Shown here: positions 33,328 through 42,896 of the stretch, piece by piece | Numbering within the stretch: the first letter of the stretch is position 1 | Layout: the number at the start of each line of letters is the position of its first letter | Source: Hybos culiciformis | Taxonomy: Eukaryota > Arthropoda > Insecta > Diptera > Hybotidae | Length of the DNA: 64,000 bases | Reading direction: 5' to 3' | NCBI GenBank assembly: GCA_964007475.1 | Contig: OZ023273.1 | Location: forward strand, 50,965,525-51,029,524 | The notes under the pieces: generated by a model | Database searches by the model: none | What the model was told of the DNA's origin: nothing | What the model saw: only the letters and a program-made list of their open reading frames with translations | Made by a program: the position numbers and the translations under genes

Positions 33328-33540
33328 TGTTATAGTTATGTACTAAGCTAAGAGAATTTAATAGTATATAAACTCTAAGTACATGGCTATACATATTCTC
33401 TTAATATATATGTATCTCTCAGTATACATATATATTCTCTGAATTAGGTTAATAATTATTGTTAATATATAACCAATTAGAATGATAATAAAATCAGTTT
33501 TACTATAATAATCTACCTGAGAAGTAGTTTTATTAAAACA
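33328..33540 (+). repeat. Left LTR of Gypsy-type element
   Basis: TGTTATAGTTATG to TTATTAAAACA, 213 bp, nearly identical to 42663-42872. It is preceded by the target duplication GTCAC (33323-33327). The primer-binding site candidate TGGTGTCAGATGTGGAAG follows directly at 33541. An AATAAAATCAG signal lies near the end. Confidence 0.95.
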
Positions 33541-33726
33541 TGGTGTCAGATGTGGAAGTTTTAATTTTTTAATTTTTTTTTGCCTTTAATTTAACTTTGA
33601 AAGTTTTTAAAAAAAAAAAAAAAAGGTACAGTAAATTTAGTCAATAAAAAGGAAAATTTAAAAATTAAAAAAAAAAAGATCCAGTGAACAATTTTTAATA
33701 AAAAAAAGAAAAGTAAAACTCAACAA

Positions 33727-33766
<40 letters not shown>
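33727..33766. repeat. (CAT)n microsatellite
   Basis: About 12 CAT triplets just before the gag ATG (33777). Likely in the element leader. Confidence 0.95.
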
Positions 33767-33769
<3 letters not shown>

Positions 33770-33776
33770 CATTATC

Positions 33777-34679
33777 ATGGATACTGAAGGTAATGTTAAC
33801 CAGAATCGTAATGTTAACCAAGATCAACGAATTCCAGCACCAGTGGTGAATAATTTTAAACAAGTTGCAATAGACAGTGGTAATTTAAGACCATTTAATT
33901 TCAAAAGTGCTAATTTAGCTTCAGCTTGGAAATTATGGCATAAACAGTTTAAAACTTTTATAGTTGCAAGTGATCTGTTGGAAGCTACAAATGTTAGGAA
34001 AAATTCTTTACTTTTGCATCACATGGGAGTAGAATGCTTTGAAATATTCGACTCATTTGAAGTGAATGAAGATACTATTACCCATGATGATCTAATTAAA
34101 AAATTTGATAATTACTTCATTCCTAAAAGTAATTTGATTATGCAAAGATTTAATTTTTTCACGAAAAGACAAAAACTAGGTGAAAGTATTGATGAATTTG
34201 TTACAATCCTTAATGATAATTTATCTAAAGATTGTAATTTTGGTCAGCTAAAAGAAGATTTAGTACGAGATATTTTCATTTCTGGTTTAGATGAAAAATA
34301 TAATTTCATTAGAGAAAAATTGCTAGGTGAATCTGAGCAAACGTTGGAAAAAATTTTGGAGATGGCAAAAGTAATGGAAATTACAAAGGAACAAAGCAAA
34401 GGTTTTCGTAACAGTAATGGTGATGGTAACAAAAATTTTATTGGCGCAATTAATTCTAAAAATATTGCTAAAAATAATAATGGTGGTAACTACAATAAAA
34501 ATTATAACGGTGGTAACAATGGTAATAATAATGGTAAAAATGTTTCTCAACAAAAAAATGTTTGCAACAAATGTGGTCAACAGCATCAATTTAATAAATG
34601 TCCCGCAGCAAATGTTATCTGTAATTATTGCAAGAAAAAAATTATTATGCAAAAATGTGTAGAAAAAGAAAAAATTTGA
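33777..34679 (+). pseudogene. Gypsy-type gag, frameshifted at second zinc knuckle
   Basis: The 300-residue frame has a retrotransposon gag-like capsid region (LASAWKLWHKQFKTF near residue 50, then FNFFTKRQKLGESIDEFV). An N/G-rich linker follows, then a CCHC knuckle (CNKCGQQHQFNKC) and the start of a second one (CNYCKK). After that the frame breaks at an A run near 34634; in the next frame the expected residues resume. Gag packages element RNA into particles. The ATG is preceded by AAACATTATC. The shifted end makes this copy's gag defective. Confidence 0.88.
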
Positions 34680-34715
34680 TAACAATAATAAGTTGGTAAA
34701 CAATATTGGTCAACT

Positions 34716-35003
34716 CCCTCGGGGGGAGATGCATCCCTAGAGGGCGCGTCCCCAGGTGGCGGATAGGGGAACGCTCTGTAGATATACAGGGTAGGTGGGA
34801 AATAAAATACCACCCGCGGACCAAACAAGAAATCCAGAAGCGTCTGTCCCAGATTGGGCGGCTTCCTGGTCAGCGTCTGTCCCATATTGGGCGGCTGTTA
34901 ACACACCCTTCTGGAGAGGGGTTAAATTACTCCAGGGCATCTCCCAGCCTGCCTCCGTGGCTAAACGGGATATGGGAAGGTCACCCAGAAAAGAATACCA
35001 ACC
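34716..35003 (+). promoter_or_regulatory. 5' leader of R1-clade element
   Basis: Begins CCCTCGGGGGGAG. It contains a near-exact direct repeat AGCGTCTGTCCCAGATTGGG / AGCGTCTGTCCCATATTGGG about 40 bases apart (near 34836 and 34874). Non-LTR elements carry internal promoters here; none can be pinpointed by eye. Confidence 0.5.
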
Positions 35004-36734
35004 ATGGAGCACACCATCAAAAACAAAGTTACGGTGCAGGGGAACGGATACCCAGTACCGGCGGCCGTCGGGAGTGAGCGAGCGGGCTCCGGGTCGTCGA
35101 TATCAAACGACCGCAATCCAATACTAGTGGCTGACTTGGCTAGTAGTGGAGATAATATCACAAGCAGTACAGCAACAAAGGTGGAGTTAATGCAGTCTAC
35201 GGCAAGCCCATTCAATAGAAGTAGTTTGGTCAACCGTTCACCAACATCGAAAGGGGGCAGTACATGGTCGTACAGAGGGCGCCCTTTAAATAGGTCAACA
35301 GTAGAGACATTGGTAACAATAGAACCATTGGTAAGCCAAAATAACAAGGAAGAAATTAAACAGATAAGTAATCCGACAGCCAAAGAGAAGCCAAAGATGG
35401 TAACAGAGACAAGTAAAAACATGGAGGCAAATAAAGGTAAAGAAGAGAAAAACGCCAACGCAGATGACCAACAACTGTCTGGAGCATGGAAACTGCTAGA
35501 TAGAGACTTAGCAGATCAGTCCAAATGCATTTTGGAAACAGAAAAGTGCTTCAAAGCCATGATGCTAGCCATGCCCAAAAATACTCCGATACAGGTAAAG
35601 AGTTCAATGGAAAAAATAGCAGAACTACTCAGCAGTATGATTATATCAAACGAGTACGTTAGCAATGACAAGGCCGCTTTGGAGAAACTACTAGCAACCA
35701 AAAACTTTACTAGATCTCCAAACAAGCAACAAGTCCGAATAGATACCCCATCTACTGCAAAGATGCACAACAACGAAAAAAGTAGCAAAAGAAACGCTTC
35801 GTCACCATTAACAGGTACCCCGAAGATGCAGAAGACTCCTGGTATAAGCAATGCTGCAACACCGAATCAAAAGAAGACCGTCTTAGGGGGAGAAAAAGAA
35901 CAGGTAGCGACATCAGCTTCAAGGATCCGGAAAGAACAGACCTGGCAAAAAGCGAAATACAAAAAAGCAAGGAATAGGAAGAGTGCGAAGCCCGCAGAAG
36001 ATCCGAAAGTCAAAATTAGAGAGCGGAATAGAAATGATGCAATAAGAATATCGGCTAAACAAGGCTGCTCCTATGCTGATATTCTTAAGAAAATGAAGAC
36101 GGCAATCCAGCCCGCGGAGTATGGAGTAGAGATCAAGCAGATTAGAAGAACGAAAAAAGAGGAAATACTGTTGGTAATTAAAACAGACAACTCGGAGAGA
36201 TTCAACAAAGCACTAGCTGAATCTATCAACGATCAAGCCGAGGTGAAAAATCTCTCGAAGATGGTCGCAGTGGAAATAAAGGATATAGACGAAGCGGAGT
36301 CGAAGGAGGAGATACTAGGATGCTTGAGAGCCGCGCTCGGGGCAGACCTAGACCCAGAGAAAGTCCAGTTGTTCAGAGGCTTCGCCAACACGCAAATAGC
36401 TAGGCTGGAGGCAAATCAAAGAGCAGCAAATATTCTACTGAACATGGGGAAGATAAAAATTGGTTGGATAAACTGCAGAGTCCAAAAGAGGGTCGAAGTA
36501 ATTCGATGCTTTAAATGCCTCGGGTACGGACACCGGTCTAGTAGCTGTAAGGGCAAGGAAAAACGGGGAAGGTGTTGGAATTGTGGAGAAGAAGGGCACA
36601 TCGCAAAGTCATGCAATAATGCTGCAAAGTGTCTAGTTTGCTGCGAAGCAGGAGGGAAAGGTGACCACAAAAGGGGAAGCAGACATTGCCCAGCTTTTAT
36701 GGCTGAGCTAACGAAAGCAAGAGGCACAAGATGA
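35004..36734 (+). CDS. R1-clade ORF1 (gag-like, three CCHC knuckles)
   Basis: 576 residues from an ATG in good context (ACCATGG). The N-terminal half is low in recognisable folds and rich in S, T, K. About residues 300-330 are basic (KKARNRKSAK). A middle RNA-binding-like region follows, then three C-terminal zinc knuckles: CFKCLGYGHRSSSC (about 502), CWNCGEEGHIAKSC (about 527) and CLVCCEAGGKGDHKRGSRHC (about 545). This arrangement is characteristic of R1/I-type ORF1 proteins, which bind element RNA. The stop overlaps the ORF2 start as ATGA (36731-36734), pointing to translation by termination-reinitiation. Confidence 0.93.
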   Translation: MEHTIKNKVTVQGNGYPVPAAVGSERAGSGSSISNDRNPILVADLASSGDNITSSTATKVELMQSTASPFNRSSLVNRSPTSKGGSTWSYRGRPLNRSTVETLVTIEPLVSQNNKEEIKQISNPTAKEKPKMVTETSKNMEANKGKEEKNANADDQQLSGAWKLLDRDLADQSKCILETEKCFKAMMLAMPKNTPIQVKSSMEKIAELLSSMIISNEYVSNDKAALEKLLATKNFTRSPNKQQVRIDTPSTAKMHNNEKSSKRNASSPLTGTPKMQKTPGISNAATPNQKKTVLGGEKEQVATSASRIRKEQTWQKAKYKKARNRKSAKPAEDPKVKIRERNRNDAIRISAKQGCSYADILKKMKTAIQPAEYGVEIKQIRRTKKEEILLVIKTDNSERFNKALAESINDQAEVKNLSKMVAVEIKDIDEAESKEEILGCLRAALGADLDPEKVQLFRGFANTQIARLEANQRAANILLNMGKIKIGWINCRVQKRVEVIRCFKCLGYGHRSSSCKGKEKRGRCWNCGEEGHIAKSCNNAAKCLVCCEAGGKGDHKRGSRHCPAFMAELTKARGTR

Positions 36735-39724
36735 TAAAAATCCTACAATTAAACCTCAATAAATCCAGGCCGTCCCTGGATTTACTCATGGAAGTTGCTA
36801 AGGAGAAATCAGTGGACATCGTCACCTTCAGCGAACAGTGTAGGAAACCGGATTCTGTTTCCTGGTATCAGGATAAATCTGAGAGGGCAGGTATTGCTAT
36901 ATGCAGCCCTGACCTACTCGTTACAGATTATGGTACTTCAGATCACGGCTTCGTATGGGTGGAGACCGATTTGTTCAGGTTATACAGCTGCTACTTTTCG
37001 CCGAACGACGCACCCGACAAGTTCAAGGAAGACCTCGACGAGTTGGAAAGCAGTATTAGAACTTCCAGCAAAGAAGTGCTAATAACGGGGGACTTTAATA
37101 GTAAGTCACCTTCCTGGGGGGAAATCAGGCTGGATAGCAGGGGCAAACTGACAGACGAAATGATAGCGGCAAACGACCTATTAGTACTTAACAAAGGAAG
37201 TGAGCCAACTTTTAGAAGAGGCTCGAGTAGCTCAATAATCGATATATCTGTAGCGACGCCGGGGATAGCGAGGACAGTAGCTAGATGGTGCGTTCTTGAC
37301 ATGTGCTCATTAAGTGATCACATGTACATAGAAATAGTAATAACCAAAGCCTCCAATGAACAAGAAAATCCAAGAAAGAAGTGTCTGGGGTGGAACTTAA
37401 AAAAGTTAGATAAAACAAAACTCCGGAGGTTTATTCAAGAGTCGTCTGCCATAGAGGACCTGGGTTGGATTGCAGGCGGAGATAATCTGTCCACAATAGC
37501 AAGGAGAACTCTAGGGACCATACAGGAAGCTTGCAGTGCTTCAATGCCAAAACGAGCGCAAAGGGGAGCAAATAGGTCACCAGCTTTTTGGTGGACAGAG
37601 GAAATCGCCAGTCTTCGAAGAGCCTGTAATGCTAAGAGGAGGCAGTGGTGTAGAGACCAAAATAACAGGGAACTGCAAACGAGCTACAAAACGTCCAAGA
37701 AGATTCTCCAAAAGAGTATCAGAAACAGAAAAATGGAGTGCTGGAGAGCCTTGCTAGAAGAAGTTGAAAATGATGTATGGGGAACTGCATACAAAATTGT
37801 ATCAAAGAAACTAAGAAAGAGGGAAGACATACCAGAGTTAAATGATCAGAGCCAGGTGCAGGTCATAATACGAAGCCTCTTTCCAGTAAAGGCCACAGAA
37901 ATACGAACGAGGCGGCCAAACATCAGCGCTGAAGCGGCGGAGCCATTTACAGAAGAGGAGCTGCACTCAGTTGGCAAAAGACTGAAGAAGGGCAAGTCCC
38001 CAGGCCCGGACGGAGTGCCGAACGAGGTGTTGATGGAAATGATAAAGCACTCCCCAAGACTTATCCTGAAAATGCTTAATAAGTGCTTAGAGCAGAGAGC
38101 CTTCATAAAAACTTGGAAGAATCAAAAATTGATTCTTCTAAAGAAAGCGAAGAAACCAGCAAATCAGGCGTCATCCTATAGGCCCATTTGCTTGTTGGAT
38201 ACAATAGGAAAAGTGCTGGAGGGACTTATCCTACAGAGATTAGAGGAGCACATTAGCGAGCAAGGTGGCCTATCTAACCGACAGTTTGGTTTTAGAAGGG
38301 GCCGTTCAACAGTGCATGCTATACAGGAAGTGGTCAGGTTGACCAAGCAGGCAAACCAGGGAGATGGTAAGAAAAAAGGATTCACAGCACTCATATCGAT
38401 CGACGTTAAAAATGCATTTAACTCGATTGGTACGAATGACATAATTCTAGCTCTTAGATCGAAAGCAGTCCCGGACTACCTAGTGGATCTAATAGAAGAC
38501 TATTTAAAAAAACGACAAGTGTTCTTCGAGGGGAAAAACTTCAAAGTGGAACACAATACAACGTGCGGGGTTCCACAAGGATCCAAACTGGGACCCTTTC
38601 TCTGGAATATAGTCTACGATGATCTGTTAAAAATCACACTACCTGATGGCTCCTACCTAGTAGGTTTTGCCGACGACGTCATTATAGTAGTGTCGGCAAT
38701 GGATCTAGAGATACTACGGTTGAGAACAAATGATAGCCTCAGGAGAGTTAAAAGGTGGTTGGATATGAAGACTCTCGAAATGGCGATACAAAAAACAGAA
38801 GCGGTGTTAGTAACCGATAGGAGGAAATTCAACAAACCGCCCATTGAAATTGATGGCGAAATAATACCATGGAAGAGCCAACTAACATACCTAGGAGTAG
38901 AATTGGACAGAAGACTTAACTTCAAGCCTCAGATGAGCAAACTGGCAGCAAATGGCGCAAATGCTTGCACCAGCCTGTCCAGGCTAATGCCGAATGTTGG
39001 AGGCCCAACATGCATGAAAAGGAAAGTTCTAGCAGGGGTCATCGTATCCAAAATGCTGTACGCTGCCCCAGTATGGGCACATGCCATGGAAAAGCCGTCC
39101 TACAGAAGTCATGCAGCCTCGGTGAATAGATGTGCAGCGCTCAGAATAGCGTCTGCATATAGAACAGTTTCCGACAGCGCTATTCTTGTGATAGCCGGTA
39201 CTCCGCCGATAGACTTGATGGCGGCGGAGAGAAGCAAAATTTTCTGGGAGATACAGGAAAGAGGGGAAGAGAGAGTGCAGCAAATCAAGATGCAAGGTAG
39301 ATGCGAGACTCTAGCTAAATGGCAGGAACGCTGGGAAGAAGCAACAAACGGACGGTGGACTCACCGTCTCATCCCCAATATAGAAAAGTGGGTAAACAGG
39401 AAACACGGAAACCTAAATTTTTACACCACGCAGGCACTTTCAGGGCATGGATGTTACAAAAAGTACCTACACAGATTTAAAAAACGGCAAGATAGTGTAT
39501 GCGATTATTGCGGAGAAGAAGAAGATGACGCGCTTCACACTTTCTTCGTCTGCAAAGAATGGGCAAATGAGAGGCACAGGCTAGAGGAAAAGTTCCAAAA
39601 ACTTATAGGGCCAGGAAATATAGTAGAAGAAATGTTGGAAAGTAAAGACAAATGGGACGCAGCAGAAACATTTTTCAAAAGGATCCTTCAATCGAAGCAA
39701 GAACTCTTCAACAGAGAAGAATAA
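36731..39724 (+). CDS. R1-clade ORF2: AP endonuclease and reverse transcriptase
   Basis: 997 residues without interruption. The endonuclease (1-220) starts ILQLNLNKSRPSLDLL and has TFSEQ, ITGDFNSKSPSWG (about 117) and SLSDHMYIEI (about 193). The RT (about 410-700) has KSPGPDGVPNEVL, YRPICLLDTIGKVLEGL, QFGFRRGRSTVHAI, SIDVKNAFNSI, CGVPQGSKLGPFLWN and VGFADDVIIVV, with intact FADD. The C-terminus carries a CX2C...H...C finger (CDYCGEEEDDALHTFFVC, about 923). Together these nick DNA and copy element RNA at the nick. All catalytic motifs that can be read look intact, so the copy may be competent. Confidence 0.95.
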   Translation: MIKILQLNLNKSRPSLDLLMEVAKEKSVDIVTFSEQCRKPDSVSWYQDKSERAGIAICSPDLLVTDYGTSDHGFVWVETDLFRLYSCYFSPNDAPDKFKEDLDELESSIRTSSKEVLITGDFNSKSPSWGEIRLDSRGKLTDEMIAANDLLVLNKGSEPTFRRGSSSSIIDISVATPGIARTVARWCVLDMCSLSDHMYIEIVITKASNEQENPRKKCLGWNLKKLDKTKLRRFIQESSAIEDLGWIAGGDNLSTIARRTLGTIQEACSASMPKRAQRGANRSPAFWWTEEIASLRRACNAKRRQWCRDQNNRELQTSYKTSKKILQKSIRNRKMECWRALLEEVENDVWGTAYKIVSKKLRKREDIPELNDQSQVQVIIRSLFPVKATEIRTRRPNISAEAAEPFTEEELHSVGKRLKKGKSPGPDGVPNEVLMEMIKHSPRLILKMLNKCLEQRAFIKTWKNQKLILLKKAKKPANQASSYRPICLLDTIGKVLEGLILQRLEEHISEQGGLSNRQFGFRRGRSTVHAIQEVVRLTKQANQGDGKKKGFTALISIDVKNAFNSIGTNDIILALRSKAVPDYLVDLIEDYLKKRQVFFEGKNFKVEHNTTCGVPQGSKLGPFLWNIVYDDLLKITLPDGSYLVGFADDVIIVVSAMDLEILRLRTNDSLRRVKRWLDMKTLEMAIQKTEAVLVTDRRKFNKPPIEIDGEIIPWKSQLTYLGVELDRRLNFKPQMSKLAANGANACTSLSRLMPNVGGPTCMKRKVLAGVIVSKMLYAAPVWAHAMEKPSYRSHAASVNRCAALRIASAYRTVSDSAILVIAGTPPIDLMAAERSKIFWEIQERGEERVQQIKMQGRCETLAKWQERWEEATNGRWTHRLIPNIEKWVNRKHGNLNFYTTQALSGHGCYKKYLHRFKKRQDSVCDYCGEEEDDALHTFFVCKEWANERHRLEEKFQKLIGPGNIVEEMLESKDKWDAAETFFKRILQSKQELFNREE

Positions 39725-39913
39725 AAAAGAAAAAAAAAAAAAAAAAGGATAACAATAGCAGATAATTAGGGAAAGGCCAGACTAACTTTGAAGTAATGCC
39801 GAAAGGTGGTGCCGAGGTTAGTTACTTGGCGGACAAGAAGGTTCAGGGTTTTAGTCGGTAGTCCAAAAGTGTTTTGGGAGTCCGGCACTACGTGCGTAAA
39901 TGCATTTCCCCCC

Positions 39914-39950
<37 letters not shown>
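39725..39950 (+). terminator. R1-clade 3' UTR and poly(A) tail
   Basis: About 195 bases including an internal A run (39733-39746), then GCCGAGGTTAGTTACTTGGC and GGGAGTCCGGCACTACGTGC, ending TTCTAAA into about 33 A. GCCGAGGTTAG...and GGCACTACG blocks could fold, and the 3' UTR is normally the RT recognition region. Confidence 0.7.
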
Positions 39951-39955
<5 letters not shown>

Positions 39956-39964
39956 TGGTCAACT

Positions 39965-42590
39965 ACAGCAATCAAATGAAGTAGATGGTAGTCAACATTT
40001 ATTTTTGGGAACTATGTCTAGCTCAAGAAATGAAGAAAAATTATGGTAAGTAAATTTAAACATTAATGGTGACATATTAAAGGCACAAGTTGATACAGGA
40101 GCAGAATGTAATGTATTATCTATTAACAATTTTGAATTTTTAAATTTAAATAAAAAATTTATTAAACCTACTAATAATAAAATAAGTTCTTTTTCAGGTG
40201 AAAATTTAAATATTATTGGTACGTATAGTGTAAATTGTAATTATAATGAAAAAAATTATGATTTGGATTTTTTTATTTTGAATTTAAATTGCAAGACAAT
40301 TTTAGGTCTTGAATCTTTAAAATTGATGAACATTGTAAATACCAATAATATAAATTTAATTACTAATAAAAAAAATTTTAATGATAAATTATTAAATAGC
40401 ATTTACAATATTGTAGGTACTTATGAAGAATTGTTTAAAGGTTTAGGATGCTTGAACGAGAAATGTCACTTAGTAATTATTAAGAATATTAAACCAGTTA
40501 TTGAACCGCCGAGAAGAATAACTTTTAACTTGCACAACAAATTGAAAAACGACATTGATCGAATGATAGAACTAAAAGTAATTGAACAAGTTCTTGAACC
40601 AACTGAATGGGTGAGCTCGATAGTTATTGTTAGAAAAAGTGCAGGTAGTGTAAGATTATGCTTAGATCCTAGGCACTTAAATAAAGCAATTTTAAGACAG
40701 CATTATCCTCTACCTACGGTTGAAGAAATAAAATCAAAATTAAATGGTTCAAAATTTTTTTGCAAATTAGATGCTAATTCCGGTTTTTGGATGATTCAGT
40801 TAGACGATGAATCATCGAAATTATGTACTTTTAATACTCCATTTGGGAGATATAAATTTTTACGTTTACCATTTGGTATAAACGCAGCCCCTGAAATTTT
40901 TCATGCAGAAATGGTTAAACATTTTGCACATATTGAAAATGTTATTATTTATATTGATGACTTTTTAATATTTGCTGATTCGGAAAAAGAACATAATAAA
41001 ATTTTAGTCGAAGTATTAAATAAAGCAAAAGAAATCGGTTTGAAATTTAACAAAAGTAAATCAGTATTTTGTGCAAAAGAAATAAAATTTGTTGGACATA
41101 TATTTAATGAACAGGGAGTTAGTCCTGATAAAAATAAAATCGATGCTATTTGCAGAATGCCACGTCCAGAAAATGTAAAGCAACTGCAAAGTTTTTTAGG
41201 CATGATCAATTATTTAAGTTCATTTGTTAGCAATATATCTATAGAAAATAAAAATTTACGTGAACTAATTAAAAAAGATATTGCTTGGCATTGGTCAGAA
41301 ATTCATGAAAAAGAATTTTTAAAATTAAAGAAATTAATTTCTGAAATTCCAATTTTAACGCATTATGTACGATACGAATAAAGAAATAATATTTGTCGGT
41401 TGATGCCTCAAAATATGCAATAGGAGCTGTAATTTCTCACGATTGTAACCAATTGCATATGCATCAGCTACTCTCACAAATTGCCAGCAAAATTATGCAC
41501 AGATCGAAAAAGAATTGTTTGCAATTCTTTTTGGATGTACACGTTTCCATCAATATTTGTATGGTAAAAAATTTTCAGTGCAAACTGATCACAAGCCACT
41601 TATTTCGATATTTCAGAAACCTTTATTTAAAGTACCTCCTAGGCTTCAAAGATTTATGCTTCGTCTGCAAGCTTATGATTTCGATATAATTTTTAAACAA
41701 GGTAAAGAAATGTACGTAGCAGATACACTATCTAGAGCTCCTTTACCGGATGAAACATTAACGGAATTTGATAAGGATTTAGAAATGCAATGTAATTTGA
41801 TAATATCTAGTTTATCAATCAGTGAAAATAAATTAGAGCAAATTAAATCTGAAACGTTAAATCATAATGTACTCTGTATATTAATTGATCAATATAAAAA
41901 AGGGTGGCCTGAACATAAAAATAAAACAGATTCAACGTTAGGTCCATATTTTAAAGTTAGAAACGATATAAGTGTTATTGATAATATAGTATTTATGTCT
42001 AATAGGGTAATTATTCCTAAAAGTATGCGCTCGGAAACATTAAAATTAATACATGAAGGACATATGTGTTCAGAAAGATGTATTAATCTAGCCAGGAGTT
42101 TAGTTTATTGGCCAAATATCAATTCTGATTTTAAAAATCTAGTAGATAATTGTGAAACTTGTATACAATTTAAAAATTCTAACCCAAAAGAACCTTTAAT
42201 GCCGCATGAGGTAATTGAAATACCGTGGTATAAAGTAGGGATAGATTTTTTCGAATTTCAAAAGAAAATTTATTTAATAGTTTATTTAATTAAAAATTTT
42301 TTGAAGTAGCACTTCTAAGACATGGATATTCTAATAATATGCTAATAGCTGAGTTAAAATCTATATTTGCTCGCTTTGGTATTCGTAAAATAATAATTAG
42401 TGACAATGGTCCACCTTTTCCGTCAAACGAATTCAAAATGTTTTGTCATGATTGGGATATAGAACATATAACCTCTAGTCCTTATTTACCTAGATCTAAT
42501 GGATTAGCTGAAAGAGCTGTTCAAACAATCAAGAAAATTTTAAATAAAAGCGTTAAGGATAATAGTGATATAGATGTTCAAATTTTGTAA
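39965..42590 (+). pseudogene. Gypsy-type pol: protease, RT, RNase H, integrase
   Basis: Protease motif AQVDTGAECNVLS lies near 40085. RT is in the 372-residue frame 40263-41381 (KLDANSGFWMIQLDD, FLRLPFGINAAPEIF, VIIYIDDFLIFA). RNase H crosses frameshifts around 41381-41515 (VDASKYAIGAVI, then ELFAILFGCTRFHQYLYG). The integrase has an HHCC finger (HEGHMC...CETC) near 42050-42170 and DDE residues: the D of VGIDFFEF (about 42240), the D of ISDNGPPF (about 42400) and the E of GLAERAVQ (about 42510). A stop precedes the protease, a shift lies near 42300 and the frame ends at 42590. The catalytic residues survive, but the chain is broken. Confidence 0.9.
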
Positions 42591-42662
42591 TGAAGTTAAA
42601 TGAAAAAAAAAATTAAATTGAAAAATTTGAATATCTTATTTATTTTTATAAAAAAAGAAAGA

Positions 42663-42872
42663 TGTTATAGTTATGTACTTAGCTAAGAGAGCTAAGAGAG
42701 CAATAGTATATAAACTCTAAGTACATGGCTATACATATTCTCTTAATATATATGTATCTCTCAGTATACATATATATTCTCTGAATTAGGTTAATAATTA
42801 TTGTTAATATATAACCATAATAAAATCAGTTTTACTATAATAATCTACCTGAGAAGTAGTTTTATTAAAACA
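42663..42872 (+). repeat. Right LTR of Gypsy-type element
   Basis: 210 bp, nearly identical to the left LTR except a GCTAAGAGA duplication near the start and loss of a short AATTAGAATGAT-type segment near the end. A purine-rich AAAAAAAGAAAGA tract (about 42650-42662) precedes it, as expected for second-strand priming. GTCAC follows. Confidence 0.95.
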
Positions 42873-42896
42873 GTCACCAGGCCCACTGAAAAGGCC

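Larger units (their letters stand above)
34716..39950 (+). mobile_element. R1-clade non-LTR retrotransposon, both ORFs open
   Basis: 5.2-kb insertion inside the Gypsy-type element, flanked by AATATTGGTCAACT at 34702-34715 and 39951-39964 (the left bases of the right copy merge with the A tail). Layout: GC-richer leader (34716-35003), ORF1 (35004-36734), ORF2 (36731-39724), 3' UTR and a poly(A) run of about 33 (39919-39950). Both ORFs are uninterrupted, and composition is clearly less AT-rich than the surroundings. The long duplication is typical of target-primed reverse transcription. Confidence 0.93.
33328..42872 (+). mobile_element. Ty3/Gypsy-type LTR retrotransposon, interrupted
   Basis: Complete element boundaries: left LTR 33328-33540, right LTR 42663-42872, 5-bp duplication GTCAC at 33323-33327 and 42873-42877. 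The order gag, protease, RT, RNase H, integrase is that of Gypsy-type elements. The internal part is about 3.9 kb once the R1-clade insertion (34716-39950 plus one target copy) is discounted. That is short, because the integrase C-terminus is missing. Several frameshifts and stops disable gag and pol. No envelope frame is visible. Confidence 0.93.

Noticed and set aside
34323..34703. Reverse and alternate-frame ORFs inside gag, R1 ORF1 and ORF2 (for example 34961-35458, 36416-36727, 37846-38106)
   Set aside because: They are shadows of the long forward frames that carry recognisable motifs.
42300..42322. A GAAGTAGCACTTC palindrome resembling the recurring GAAGT-N-ACTTC motif
   Set aside because: It lies within integrase coding sequence of the Gypsy-type element, where the codons read FEVALL after a frameshift, so it is coincidental.
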